This document shows positions 8,551 through 16,447 of a DNA stretch of 64,000 nucleotides, one piece after another; positions within the stretch are counted from its first letter, which is position 1, and every line of letters begins with the position of its first letter. Position numbers and translations under genes: made by a program. Source of the stretch: Planctomycetota bacterium (lineage in GTDB: Bacteria > Planctomycetota > UBA1135 > GCA-002686595). A model generated the notes under the pieces. That model was not told where the DNA came from. It did not search any database and saw nothing but the letters and a program-made list of their open reading frames with translations. Where the stretch lies: contig JADYYP010000018.1 in the NCBI GenBank assembly GCA_020853575.1, forward strand, positions 1 to 64,000, in the 5' to 3' direction.

Positions 8551-11500
8551 CTAAACCGCTTCTTCGACTGTCGGGTCAGAGCTCTTGGGCGTTCCCGTGC
8601 TCAGCGCGGTGGTGTGGCCCTTGCGCCGCGCACGCTCTTCGAGCCAAACGAAGATCGGGGCTGCGACGTAGATGCTCGAGTACGTTCCAGCGACGACCCC
8701 GAAGGTCAGCGCGAACGCGAAGCCCTCGAGCGCGTTGCCCGTGCCGAAGTTGAAGATCAGGATGATCAGCGCCGCGACGATCGTCGTGCCGGACGTGATC
8801 ACCGTGCGCGAGAGCGTTTGATTGATCGACAGGTCGCAGACTTCCGCCAACGTCCCCTTCACGCGCGGCAGGTTCTCGCGAATGCGGTCGTACACGACGA
8901 TCGTGTCGTTCAGCGAGTAGCCCAGGATCGTGAGGAAGGCCGCGATCATGGTCAGGTTCATCTCGATGCGGATCCACGGCACGGCGATCAGGAACGCCAT
9001 GGCCGCGACGGTGGCGAGCACGTCGTGCAAGTCCGCGAGGAGCGCGCCCCAACCGTAGCTGTACTCCGCGAAACGCACGCGGATGTAGAGCAGGATCAAG
9101 AGCGACGAGAGCGCCAGGGCTTTGATCGCGCTGTCGCGCAACTCACCGACGACCTGGGCGCCGACCACGCTCGACTCGGGGATCGGCATGGCCCACTTGA
9201 ATTCACGCCCGTTCGAGTCGCTCTTGCCGTCGAAGGCGAGGCTCAGGGTGTTGCGCAGCGTCTCGGGGGCGACCCCGCTGGCCGCTGTCCCGCTGACCAC
9301 GAACACGTTCCTCTGCTCTCCGCGGAAGCTCGCGGTCGCGTCCGCCAGGCCGCCAGTCGCGGCCAGGTTCTTGACGTCGTCCAGCGTGTGCTCGGCCTCG
9401 AAATACAGCACCGCGTTGGCCTTCACCGCTGCACCCGAGGTGTCGAGCTCGACTTCGATCGGTCCCCGCTGCAGCAGGTCCTTGAGCGTTTGGGACACCT
9501 CCGCTGCGAAGGTCTTCTCGACGTCCGCTCCGGACTGTGAAGCCGTCTCGGGGTCGGTCTTGTAGGTGATGCGGAACTCGTGCGCGCGCCCCTCGGAGTC
9601 GCGCATGCCAGGGAGGTCGACGACGTCGGCCGACGCCATGGCTCCGCCGATCGCCTCGACGCGCTTGCGCAGGTCCTCGACGTGCATCGCTTGCTCGGTG
9701 CGCACCTTGACCGTCGCTCCACCGAGGAAGTCGATGCCCAGCTTGTCGTGGTCGTCCTCGGCGATGAACCAGCCACAGCCGCCGACGATGACGATCAGCG
9801 AGAGCGCGACGGCCGGCTTGCGCCAGGACATGAAGCGGAAATTCGCGTTCTGGAAGAACTGGCGCATCTCGAAGCGCTGCACGCCGCGCTTGAGCTCGTA
9901 GTGGACCAACACCCGCAGCATGACCAGCGCGCAGAACATCGTGGTCAGGATGCCCAGGGTCAGCGTCACGGCGAAGCCGCGGATCGTGCCGGTCCCGACG
10001 TACATCAGGATGATCGCGGTGATCAACGTGGTCAGGTTGCCGTCGATGATCGCGGACTTGGCATTGTCGAATCCGTCCTTCGCGGCCTGGATCGGCTTGC
10101 GACCCTTCTCCTGCTCCTCGCGCATGCGCTCGTAGATCAGGATGCTCGCGTCGACGGCCATACCGATCGTCAGCACGATGCCGCCGATGCCGGCCAGCGT
10201 GAGCGTGCCATTGACGACGACCATGGCGCCCATCAGGAGCAGCAGATTGGTGAGCAGCGCCGCGCTGGCCCACAGGCCGAGTCGCCGGTAGTAGAAGAGC
10301 AGGAACCCGACGATCACGGCCAGCGTCGTCGCGCCGGCCCAGATGTTCTTGCGGACGTAATCGTCCCCGATCGACGCACCGATCGACTCGCGGCTCTCGA
10401 GCTCGGGCTTGATCTTGAGCGACCCCGAACGCAACACCGTGACCATCGCGTCGCGCTCGGTCAGCGCGAACTGCCCCTTGATGATCGAGGTGCCGTAGAG
10501 CGCCTCGTCGATCTTCGGCGCGGTCACGATCTCATCGTTGATGATGATCGCGAGCTGCTTGTCGCGCAGCTTCTCGGTGAACTTGCCGAAACGGTAGTAC
10601 GTGCCGTCTTCGGTGTTCATCGCGAACTGGATCGCCGGGAAGCCCAGTTCATCTTGCCCGGGCCCGACCAACGCGAGGTCCGAGCCCGAGAAGGTCTCCT
10701 CGGGCGTGGGCTTGACGGTGAACAGGCCGCCGAGCTCTTGCTGCGGCGCATCCGCGCGCGGCTTGTAGGGGAAGTAGTAGAGCCCGTTGGGCGGGCCGCC
10801 GGCCTCCGGCGCGAGCTTGTTGTAGATCGCGATCGGCAGCGCCGCGTTCTCGGGCTTGGCGCGCCACTCGCCGATCTTGGTCTCGGCGGCCACACGGTCG
10901 GTGCCGGCGCGGCGGAAGTCCGCATCCTCGGCCACGGCCATGAACTGCATGTTGCCCAGGTTCTCCAGCGCCGCCTTGACCTGGTCCCCGCTGACCAGCG
11001 CCACCGCGGCACCGGCAGTGTGCGCGCTCGGAGTCGTCCGGCCGTAGCCGCGCTCCTTGATCGTCAAGCTCGCTCCGCTGCGGCCCGAGTAGAAGATGCG
11101 CTCGTCACCGATCTTGACCACGCCTTCCATCGGGAAGTTGTCGTAGGCCTGCGCGATGTGCTTGCGCGGCGCGTTGGGATCGGTTTGCGCCGGCTCCGGC
11201 GTGCTCGCCAGGGTCAGGACGCCCAGGCTGTCGGCTGCCACATCGCTGGCCAGTTGCCCGCTGGCTTCTGCGGACTGGGCCGAGATGCGCGGTAGCGAAA
11301 CTTCGATGCGATTGGTGCCCAGGCGGCGGATCGAGGCCTCGGTATTGCCGCTGGCGTCGCAACGCTGGCGCATGACCGCGATGATCTCCTCGAGCACGTC
11401 GGCATCGGACTGGCCTGGCTGCACGATGCCCGCGGCCTTGGCCGCGTCGAGGTCGATGCGGTACAGGAGCCGCTCGCCGCCGGCGATGTCGAGGCCCAGA

Positions 11501-11607
11501 GGGAACGGCGGGCGTCCGTTGACCAGCGGCTTGTAGGCGAGCAAGAGGACCGCGCCCAGTATCAGGGCGACGATCAAGGTGACCTTGCGTCCGACGTTTT
11601 CGACCAT
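8551..11607 (-). CDS. secDF: Fused protein translocase subunits SecD-SecF
   Basis: 1018 aa in one polypeptide. SecD and SecF use the proton motive force to pull exported proteins through SecYEG on the periplasmic side. The SecD half starts with one membrane helix, then GLDIAGGERLLYRID (about 37-51), a large periplasmic region, and a five-helix block ending near AVDASILIYERMREE. The SecF half begins with a helix, then GIDFLGGATVKV (about 624-635), and ends with LGYSLNDTIVVYDRIREN, the typical SecF motif, followed by helices. The periplasmic SecD region carries an insertion rich in charged and Pro/Asn residues. YajC is not encoded nearby. Fused SecDF is known in several phyla, including Planctomycetota and some Firmicutes. 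Confidence 0.96.
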   Translation of the reverse strand: MVENVGRKVTLIVALILGAVLLLAYKPLVNGRPPFPLGLDIAGGERLLYRIDLDAAKAAGIVQPGQSDADVLEEIIAVMRQRCDASGNTEASIRRLGTNRIEVSLPRISAQSAEASGQLASDVAADSLGVLTLASTPEPAQTDPNAPRKHIAQAYDNFPMEGVVKIGDERIFYSGRSGASLTIKERGYGRTTPSAHTAGAAVALVSGDQVKAALENLGNMQFMAVAEDADFRRAGTDRVAAETKIGEWRAKPENAALPIAIYNKLAPEAGGPPNGLYYFPYKPRADAPQQELGGLFTVKPTPEETFSGSDLALVGPGQDELGFPAIQFAMNTEDGTYYRFGKFTEKLRDKQLAIIINDEIVTAPKIDEALYGTSIIKGQFALTERDAMVTVLRSGSLKIKPELESRESIGASIGDDYVRKNIWAGATTLAVIVGFLLFYYRRLGLWASAALLTNLLLLMGAMVVVNGTLTLAGIGGIVLTIGMAVDASILIYERMREEQEKGRKPIQAAKDGFDNAKSAIIDGNLTTLITAIILMYVGTGTIRGFAVTLTLGILTTMFCALVMLRVLVHYELKRGVQRFEMRQFFQNANFRFMSWRKPAVALSLIVIVGGCGWFIAEDDHDKLGIDFLGGATVKVRTEQAMHVEDLRKRVEAIGGAMASADVVDLPGMRDSEGRAHEFRITYKTDPETASQSGADVEKTFAAEVSQTLKDLLQRGPIEVELDTSGAAVKANAVLYFEAEHTLDDVKNLAATGGLADATASFRGEQRNVFVVSGTAASGVAPETLRNTLSLAFDGKSDSNGREFKWAMPIPESSVVGAQVVGELRDSAIKALALSSLLILLYIRVRFAEYSYGWGALLADLHDVLATVAAMAFLIAVPWIRIEMNLTMIAAFLTILGYSLNDTIVVYDRIRENLPRVKGTLAEVCDLSINQTLSRTVITSGTTIVAALIILIFNFGTGNALEGFAFALTFGVVAGTYSSIYVAAPIFVWLEERARRKGHTTALSTGTPKSSDPTVEEAV

Positions 11608-11633
11608 GGCTAGCTAGCTCTCAATCGAGCGCT

Positions 11634-11660
11634 CGACGCGTCGCCCAACGGGGCGCGTCG
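11634..11660 (-). other. Hairpin ahead of secDF
   Basis: CGACGC-GTC-GCCC pairs with GGGC-GCGTCG around an AACG loop, with a 3-nt bulge. It sits 27 nt upstream of the secDF start and may affect its translation. Confidence 0.4.
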
Positions 11661-11694
11661 AAGCGCGTGCTGCGAACGATTCTGGAAAGGCAGC

Positions 11695-11723
11695 GGATCG
11701 CCGGGCCCAGGGCACGGCGATCC
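11695..11723 (-). terminator. Hairpin between rplS and secDF
   Basis: Perfect 9-bp stem GGATCGCCG / CGGCGATCC with an 11-nt loop, 61 nt downstream of the rplS stop. No T-run. It could be a partial terminator or an RNA-processing stem that lets the abundant rplS mRNA and secDF differ in level. Confidence 0.5.
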
Positions 11724-11784
11724 GACGTGGACGGGACGGACCCGCGGAGGGAGTGAGGCGCGGGAGCGCCAAGTGAGCCTCGGT

Positions 11785-12189
11785 TCAGCGAGCGCCGGCG
11801 GTCTCGGGCTCGTCCGCCGGTGCGTCGTTGGCCTCGCCCTCGCGTTCGCCGAACACTTCGCGCAGGCGCGTCGACTTGCCGACGCGGTCGCGCAGGAAGT
11901 ACAGCTTGGCGCGGCGGGTCTCGCCTTGGCGAGTGGGGACGATGTCCTTGACGCGCGGGTTGTGCAGCGGGAAGACGCGCTCGACGCCCTCACCCTGCAC
12001 GATGCGTCGTACCGTCACCGAGCGCCGGATGCCGCGGCCCTTGAGCGCGATCACCGTGCCGATGAACAGCTGCACGCGTTCCTTGTCGCCTTCCTTGATG
12101 AGGTAGTGGACCTCGACGGTGTCCCCGACTTTGACGTTGGGCAGGGTCTTCTTGCCCAGTTCCTTCTCGATCTGTTGCATCCGGTGCAT
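11785..12189 (-). CDS. rplS: Large-subunit ribosomal protein L19
   Basis: 134 aa (E. coli 115). L19 sits at the 30S-50S interface. GDTVEVHYLIKEGDKERVQ, then FIGTVIALKGRGIRRSVTVRR, and FPLHNPRVKDI are diagnostic, followed by RRAKLYFLRDRVGKSTRLRE. The extra C-terminal residues are acidic and Ala/Pro-rich. ATG at 12189 has a GGAG 6 nt upstream. A second ATG at 12180 is possible. It lies 49 nt after trmD, as in the widespread rpsP-rimM-trmD-rplS operon, but the first two genes of that operon are absent here. Confidence 0.96.
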   Translation of the reverse strand: MHRMQQIEKELGKKTLPNVKVGDTVEVHYLIKEGDKERVQLFIGTVIALKGRGIRRSVTVRRIVQGEGVERVFPLHNPRVKDIVPTRQGETRRAKLYFLRDRVGKSTRLREVFGEREGEANDAPADEPETAGAR

Positions 12190-12238
12190 GTTGGCTCCAA
12201 GTCGCGACTCGCGCGGTTGTTCCTGGTGGTGTACGTGT

Positions 12239-12973
12239 TCAGTGGGCGGGGGGTGGGGGCGGGGCGCTTGCAGCCGATGGACTCGCCGCGCGCCCGAACA
12301 GGTCGGGGCGCAGCGCGCGCGTGCGAGCAATCGCAGCGGCGCGCCGCCAGCGATCGATCGCCGCATGATCACCCGAGAGCAAGATCTCGGGCACCTCTTT
12401 CCCGCGCCACACCCGAGGGCGGGTGTAGTGTGGATGGTCCAGCAGGTTCGCGCCGCCGGTGAAGGAGTCGCGCAGCGCGGACTCCTCGTCGCCGAGCACT
12501 CCGGGCAGCAAGCGCGCCACCGCTTCGACCACGCACAGCGCTGGCAATTCGCCGCCCGAAAGCACGAAGTCACCGACCGAGACGACTTCGAAGCCCAAGG
12601 CCTCGCGCACGCGCTCGTCGAATCCTTCGTAGCGGCCGGCGAGGATCAGGACGCGCTCGTGCGCGACCAGCTCCTCGGCCAGCGCCTGGCGGAACGGGCT
12701 CCCGCCTGGGCACATGGCGAGCTTGCGGAAGCTCCCGTGCTTGGCTTCGAGCCATTCCACGGCTTCGGCGATCGGCTCGGGGCGCAGGACCATGCCGGGG
12801 CCGCCTCCAAAGGGGCGATCGTCGACGGTCCGATGGCGGTCGCGCGTGAAGTCACGGAAATCGACCGTGAGCACACGCACCAGGCCGCGCTCGCGCGCGA
12901 GTCCGAGGATGCTCGCGGCCAGGTAGGGCTCGATAGCCTCGGGAAAGAGGGTCAGGATGGCAAAGAGCGGCAC
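12239..12973 (-). CDS. trmD: tRNA (guanine37-N1)-methyltransferase (EC 2.1.1.228)
   Basis: 244 aa from a GTG start. Methylates G37 next to the anticodon, preventing frameshifts, as a SPOUT-fold dimer. ILTLFPEAIEPYL opens the protein. DDRPFGGGPGMVLRPEP, LILAGRYEGFDERV and SVGDFVLSGGELPAL form the knotted AdoMet site. GTG at 12973 puts ILTLFPE at residues 5-11, as in the family, with GAGG about 8 nt upstream. An ATG at 13030 would add 19 residues and crowd the divergent ribE start. The C-terminus is Pro/Ala-rich. It is the first gene of trmD-rplS-secDF-LysM. Confidence 0.95.
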   Translation of the reverse strand: MPLFAILTLFPEAIEPYLAASILGLARERGLVRVLTVDFRDFTRDRHRTVDDRPFGGGPGMVLRPEPIAEAVEWLEAKHGSFRKLAMCPGGSPFRQALAEELVAHERVLILAGRYEGFDERVREALGFEVVSVGDFVLSGGELPALCVVEAVARLLPGVLGDEESALRDSFTGGANLLDHPHYTRPRVWRGKEVPEILLSGDHAAIDRWRRAAAIARTRALRPDLFGRAASPSAASAPPPPPAH

Positions 12974-13088
12974 GAGGCCCGCCTCGTTCGAAAGGCTGAG
13001 CAGGGTAGAGGCGAGCCCCCGGAGCGTCAAGGATTTGGGGCGAAGGGCGACTGGCCTGGGCTCTCAGGCGGCGCTAGCTTCCGCCCCC

Positions 13089-13700
13089 ATGTTCACCGGC
13101 ATCATCGAGGCCTGCGTGCCGATCGTGGCCCGCGAGCCCGTCGGCCAGGGGGCGCGCCTGTTCGTGGCCGAACCGTCCGGGGACTGGGATACGGCCCTGG
13201 GGGACAGCATAGCGACGTCCGGATGCTGCCTGACCGTGGCCCGCCGAGTGGCGGCACCCGACGGGAGCGCAACGCTGGTCTTCGACCTATCGGCCGAGAC
13301 CCTGGAGCGCACCTGGTTCCGCAGCGCCGCGCCCGGGCGCGCGCTGAATCTCGAGCGCGCGGCGCGGCTCTCCGACCGCCTCGGAGGCCACTTGGTCAGC
13401 GGACACGTCGACGGGCTGGGCCACGTGACGCGCATCGAAGACCGCGGCGACGGCGGCCGAGAGATGCACTTCGAGGTCCCCGCGGGCCTCGAGCGCTATC
13501 TGATCGAAAAGGGCAGCATCGCCATCGACGGGATCAGCTTGACGGTGGTCGAACCGCGCGGGCGGTCGTTCAGGGTGGCGCTGATCCCGGAGACGCTCAA
13601 GCGCACGACGCTCGGACGCGCCGCGCTCGGCGACGCGGTCCACCTCGAGGCCGATCTCGTCGGCAAGTGGATCGAGCGTTTGCTCGACGCGCGTCGCTAG
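13089..13700 (+). CDS. ribE: Riboflavin synthase alpha subunit (EC 2.5.1.9)
   Basis: 203 aa, with two lumazine-binding repeats. It dismutates two molecules of 6,7-dimethyl-8-ribityllumazine to riboflavin. The invariant N-terminus MFTGIIE sets the start. The second repeat begins near LGGHLVSGHVDGLG (about 99-112). GDSIATSGCCLTV and GSIAIDGISLTVV are the matching segments in each half. It runs opposite to trmD, with about 115 nt between starts. No other rib genes are near, and the leader shows no FMN riboswitch pattern. Confidence 0.95.
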   Translation: MFTGIIEACVPIVAREPVGQGARLFVAEPSGDWDTALGDSIATSGCCLTVARRVAAPDGSATLVFDLSAETLERTWFRSAAPGRALNLERAARLSDRLGGHLVSGHVDGLGHVTRIEDRGDGGREMHFEVPAGLERYLIEKGSIAIDGISLTVVEPRGRSFRVALIPETLKRTTLGRAALGDAVHLEADLVGKWIERLLDARR

Positions 13701-13707
13701 CGCGCTC

Positions 13708-14886
13708 TCACCAACCGCTGAAGAGGATCGAGGTGAAGGCGGTGATCGGCGCGGCCTCGCGGTACTCCTGCAGCGTGCGCGTCAGGATCTGGAGCGCCTT
13801 CTGGACCTCCTGGTAGAGGTCCGCGTCCATCACCAACTTGCCCAACGTGCCCTTGGCCTCGCGCAGGGCGGTCGTCGCCGCCGCGAGATCGTCGGCGACC
13901 TTGGAGAGCTTGCCGTAGATCTCGTCGTTGGTGAACAGCTTGCCGAGCGTGCCACTCTCGAGCTTGTCGCCGAAGGCCGCGATCTGCCCCGCCAACTTGT
14001 CGTCCTCGAACAGCTTCCACAGCGTGCCATTTCCGGTGTTGACGCGGTTCGCGATGTCCTTGATCGTCGCCACGGCGGAGGCCACGTCCTCGGAGAGCTT
14101 CTCGTCCTTGACCAACCGTCCGATCGTGCCGCGTCCGGCGCTGACGTCGCCGCTGATGGTCTTCAAGTCGGCCGACACGGTCTGCAGGTTGGTCACGACC
14201 TCCTCGAACTTGCGCGCCAGGTCGTCGTCGGTCGCGAGCCTGCCGAGCACGCCCTTGCCGGCCTTGATGTCGTTGGTGACGGTCTCGATGTTGTCGAAGC
14301 TCGTGCGGATCGACTTGACGCCCGCGGAGATCTCGTTGGAAAGCTCGTCGTCGCGCAGCAGCCGGCCGATCGTGCCCTTCCCGGCCTTCGCGTCGGCCAC
14401 GATCTGGCGCAGGTCCTCGATGAAACCCGCGACTGAGGAGCTGTTGGAGTCGATCAATCGGCCCAGTCCGTCCAGCGCGCCGCCCTTCACGCGTCCAGGG
14501 AGCGGGCCAGCGGTTGTCACCGGCGCGCCTTCGAAAGGGCCGGGATCGATCGAGATCTGCTTGCCCCCGAGCACGGTCGCGTCCTCGATCGCGATGTCGA
14601 AGCCCTCGCGCAGACCGACGGCGCTGTCCATCAAGAGCGTCGCGGTCACGCGGCGTTCCTTGGGAGCGGCCGAGTCGCGCACCAGGTTCTTGACCCGACC
14701 TTCGCGGATGCCGGTGACGAGCACGGAGTCGCCCTGGCGCAGCCCGTAGGCGTCGGAGAAGTGCACCACCAGGGTGTGCTGCTCGCGGAACAGCGAGAAG
14801 TCGGTGAGGAACAGCGTGTACACGCCGAGCAGCGCGAACACGACGACGAAGAAAGCGCCGAGCAGGAATTGTCGAGTGCTGTTCAT
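13708..14886 (-). CDS. mlaD: MlaD-like MCE-domain lipid-transport protein with six GTLGKL-type repeats
   Basis: 392 aa. One N-terminal membrane helix (about 8-28), then the MCE domain (about 38-118, with GDSVLVTGIREGRVKNL), then a long helical tail. The tail holds six copies of a G-T-[IL]-G-[RK]-L-x3-[DN]-x-[LI] motif at residues 171, 212, 253, 287, 312 and 346 (spacing 41, 41, 34, 25, 34). Such tails occur in MCE proteins outside the E. coli type; I recall them from Bacteroidota and others. MCE proteins form hexameric tubes that carry phospholipids between membranes. It lies 23 nt after mlaF and closes the operon mlaE-mlaF-mlaD, after the WPF lipoprotein gene. Confidence 0.9.
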   Translation of the reverse strand: MNSTRQFLLGAFFVVVFALLGVYTLFLTDFSLFREQHTLVVHFSDAYGLRQGDSVLVTGIREGRVKNLVRDSAAPKERRVTATLLMDSAVGLREGFDIAIEDATVLGGKQISIDPGPFEGAPVTTAGPLPGRVKGGALDGLGRLIDSNSSSVAGFIEDLRQIVADAKAGKGTIGRLLRDDELSNEISAGVKSIRTSFDNIETVTNDIKAGKGVLGRLATDDDLARKFEEVVTNLQTVSADLKTISGDVSAGRGTIGRLVKDEKLSEDVASAVATIKDIANRVNTGNGTLWKLFEDDKLAGQIAAFGDKLESGTLGKLFTNDEIYGKLSKVADDLAAATTALREAKGTLGKLVMDADLYQEVQKALQILTRTLQEYREAAPITAFTSILFSGW

Positions 14887-14909
14887 CGTGCAGTAGTGGG
14901 GCGTGGGGG

Positions 14910-15653
14910 TCAGTCGAGCTTGTCGCCGAGGAAGCGCACCAGACGCGGCTCGGTGGAGTGGATGAACTCTTCGGGCTTGGACACGAAGTTGAGTCGGCCG
15001 TTGTCGAGCAGGCCGACGCGGTCGGCCACGGTCTTCACCGTGCCGACGTGGTGCGTGACGATCACGCTGGTGACGTGCAGGGTCTCGGCGAGCTCGCGCA
15101 TCAAGCGGTTGATCGAGGCCGAGATCTCCGGATCGAGCCCAGCGGTCGGCTCGTCGTACAGCACGATCTCAGGGTCGGTGATCAGAGCGCGCGCCAGCCC
15201 GACGCGCTTCTTCATGCCGCCCGAGAGCTCGCTGGGCATCTTGTGGTAGACGTCGGGCACCTTGACCAGGGCCAGCTTGGCGTTGACCTTGTCGACGATC
15301 TCCGCGTCCGAGAGCTCCGTGGTCTCGCGCAGCGGCAGCGCCACGTTCTCCCCTGCGGAGAGCGAGTTGAGCAGCGCCGCTTCTTGGAACACGTAGCCCA
15401 TGCGAGCACGCAGCTTGCGCAGGTCGCCGCGGGAGATCGTGGACATGTCGTGGCCTTCGACGGTCACGCTGCCCCGGTCCTGCTTGAGCAAGCCAATGAT
15501 GTGGCGGATGGTCACCGACTTGCCGCAGCCCGACGGGCCCATGATGCAAAACGCCTCACCGCGATAGACGTCGAGATCGAGGTCCTTGAGCACGACCTTC
15601 GCGCCGAACGACTTGCACACGCCCTGGTAGCGGATGATGACGTCTCGGTTCAT
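14910..15653 (-). CDS. mlaF: MlaF-like lipid-transport ABC ATPase
   Basis: 247 aa. ATPase of the MCE lipid transporter. Walker A GPSGCGKS, ABC signature LSGGMKKR, and Walker B with DEPTAGLDP are all present. LSGGMKKRVGLARAL (Met-Lys-Lys rather than Q-Q-Q) is characteristic of the Mla/Ttg2 class. ATG at 15653 shares one base with the stop of mlaE (TGATG), giving tight coupling. C-terminal residues after the D-loop include VTHHVGTVK. Long in-frame sequence upstream of the start overlaps mlaE and is not coding. Confidence 0.96.
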   Translation of the reverse strand: MNRDVIIRYQGVCKSFGAKVVLKDLDLDVYRGEAFCIMGPSGCGKSVTIRHIIGLLKQDRGSVTVEGHDMSTISRGDLRKLRARMGYVFQEAALLNSLSAGENVALPLRETTELSDAEIVDKVNAKLALVKVPDVYHKMPSELSGGMKKRVGLARALITDPEIVLYDEPTAGLDPEISASINRLMRELAETLHVTSVIVTHHVGTVKTVADRVGLLDNGRLNFVSKPEEFIHSTEPRLVRFLGDKLD

Positions 15654-16432
15654 CACGCGTTGAAGAAGAACCAAGACAGGAAGTAGTTGGAGATGATGAT
15701 CGCGATGATCGAGTCGCGAACCGCCTTGCGCGTCGCGTTGCCCACGCCCATCGCGCCGCTCGTCGCGTTCAAGCCGGCGGTGCAGGAGATGATCGACAGG
15801 ATCACACCGAAGATCAGCGCCTTGAACAGGCCTGTGTAGACCTCTTTGGGCAACTCGAGCGGCAAGCCGCGATCGTTGAGCGCGTCGATCACCGAGTCGT
15901 AGTAGAGCGCGACTCCCACGTTGAGTTGCGAGTCGGCGATCAATCCGCCGCCGACGATACCGATGGTGTCGCACAACACCGTCAGCAGCGGGCACATGAT
16001 GGCCACGCCCACCACGCGCGGCATCACCAGATAGCTGATGCGGTCGATCGACATCACCTCGAGCGCGTGCAGTTCCTCCGACACCGCCATGGTGCCGATT
16101 TCCGCGGCCAGCGCGCTGCCGACGGTCGCTGCCAGGATCACTGCCGTGATGAACGGGCCCATCTCGCGGCACATCGAGAGCGCGACGATCGTTCCGATCT
16201 GATCCTGCTGGCCGAAGTTGGAGAGCTCGATGCCGGTCTGCAGTGCCACGATCATGCCGATGAACACGCCGACCAGCAGCACGACGTGCACGACCTTGAG
16301 GCCGGATTGGAACAGTTGCTCCGCGATCAGCGTGCGACGGCGCGGCGCCGAACCCAGGCGCAGCAACACTTGCAGCGTGAGCTCCAGTTGGAAGCCGACG
16401 TCTCGCAGGAATGAGGCAGCGACGCTCAACAC
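15653..16432 (-). CDS. mlaE: MlaE-like ABC lipid-transport permease
   Basis: 259 aa, about five to six membrane helices. It is the permease of the MCE lipid transporter. GMIVALQTGIELSNFG, CREMGPFITAVILAATVGSA and AEIGTMAVSEELHALEVM are family hallmarks (the EIGTM-E-AL coupling loop meets the ATPase). The C-terminus FGVILSIISC then NATRKAV is also typical. It lies 15 nt downstream of the WPF-repeat lipoprotein gene on the same strand. Confidence 0.96.
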   Translation of the reverse strand: MLSVAASFLRDVGFQLELTLQVLLRLGSAPRRRTLIAEQLFQSGLKVVHVVLLVGVFIGMIVALQTGIELSNFGQQDQIGTIVALSMCREMGPFITAVILAATVGSALAAEIGTMAVSEELHALEVMSIDRISYLVMPRVVGVAIMCPLLTVLCDTIGIVGGGLIADSQLNVGVALYYDSVIDALNDRGLPLELPKEVYTGLFKALIFGVILSIISCTAGLNATSGAMGVGNATRKAVRDSIIAIIISNYFLSWFFFNA

Positions 16433-16447
16433 CGTGTGGGTCCGAAT

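Noticed and set aside
13031..13088. FMN riboswitch before ribE
   Set aside because: The gap is short and lacks the conserved RFN core.
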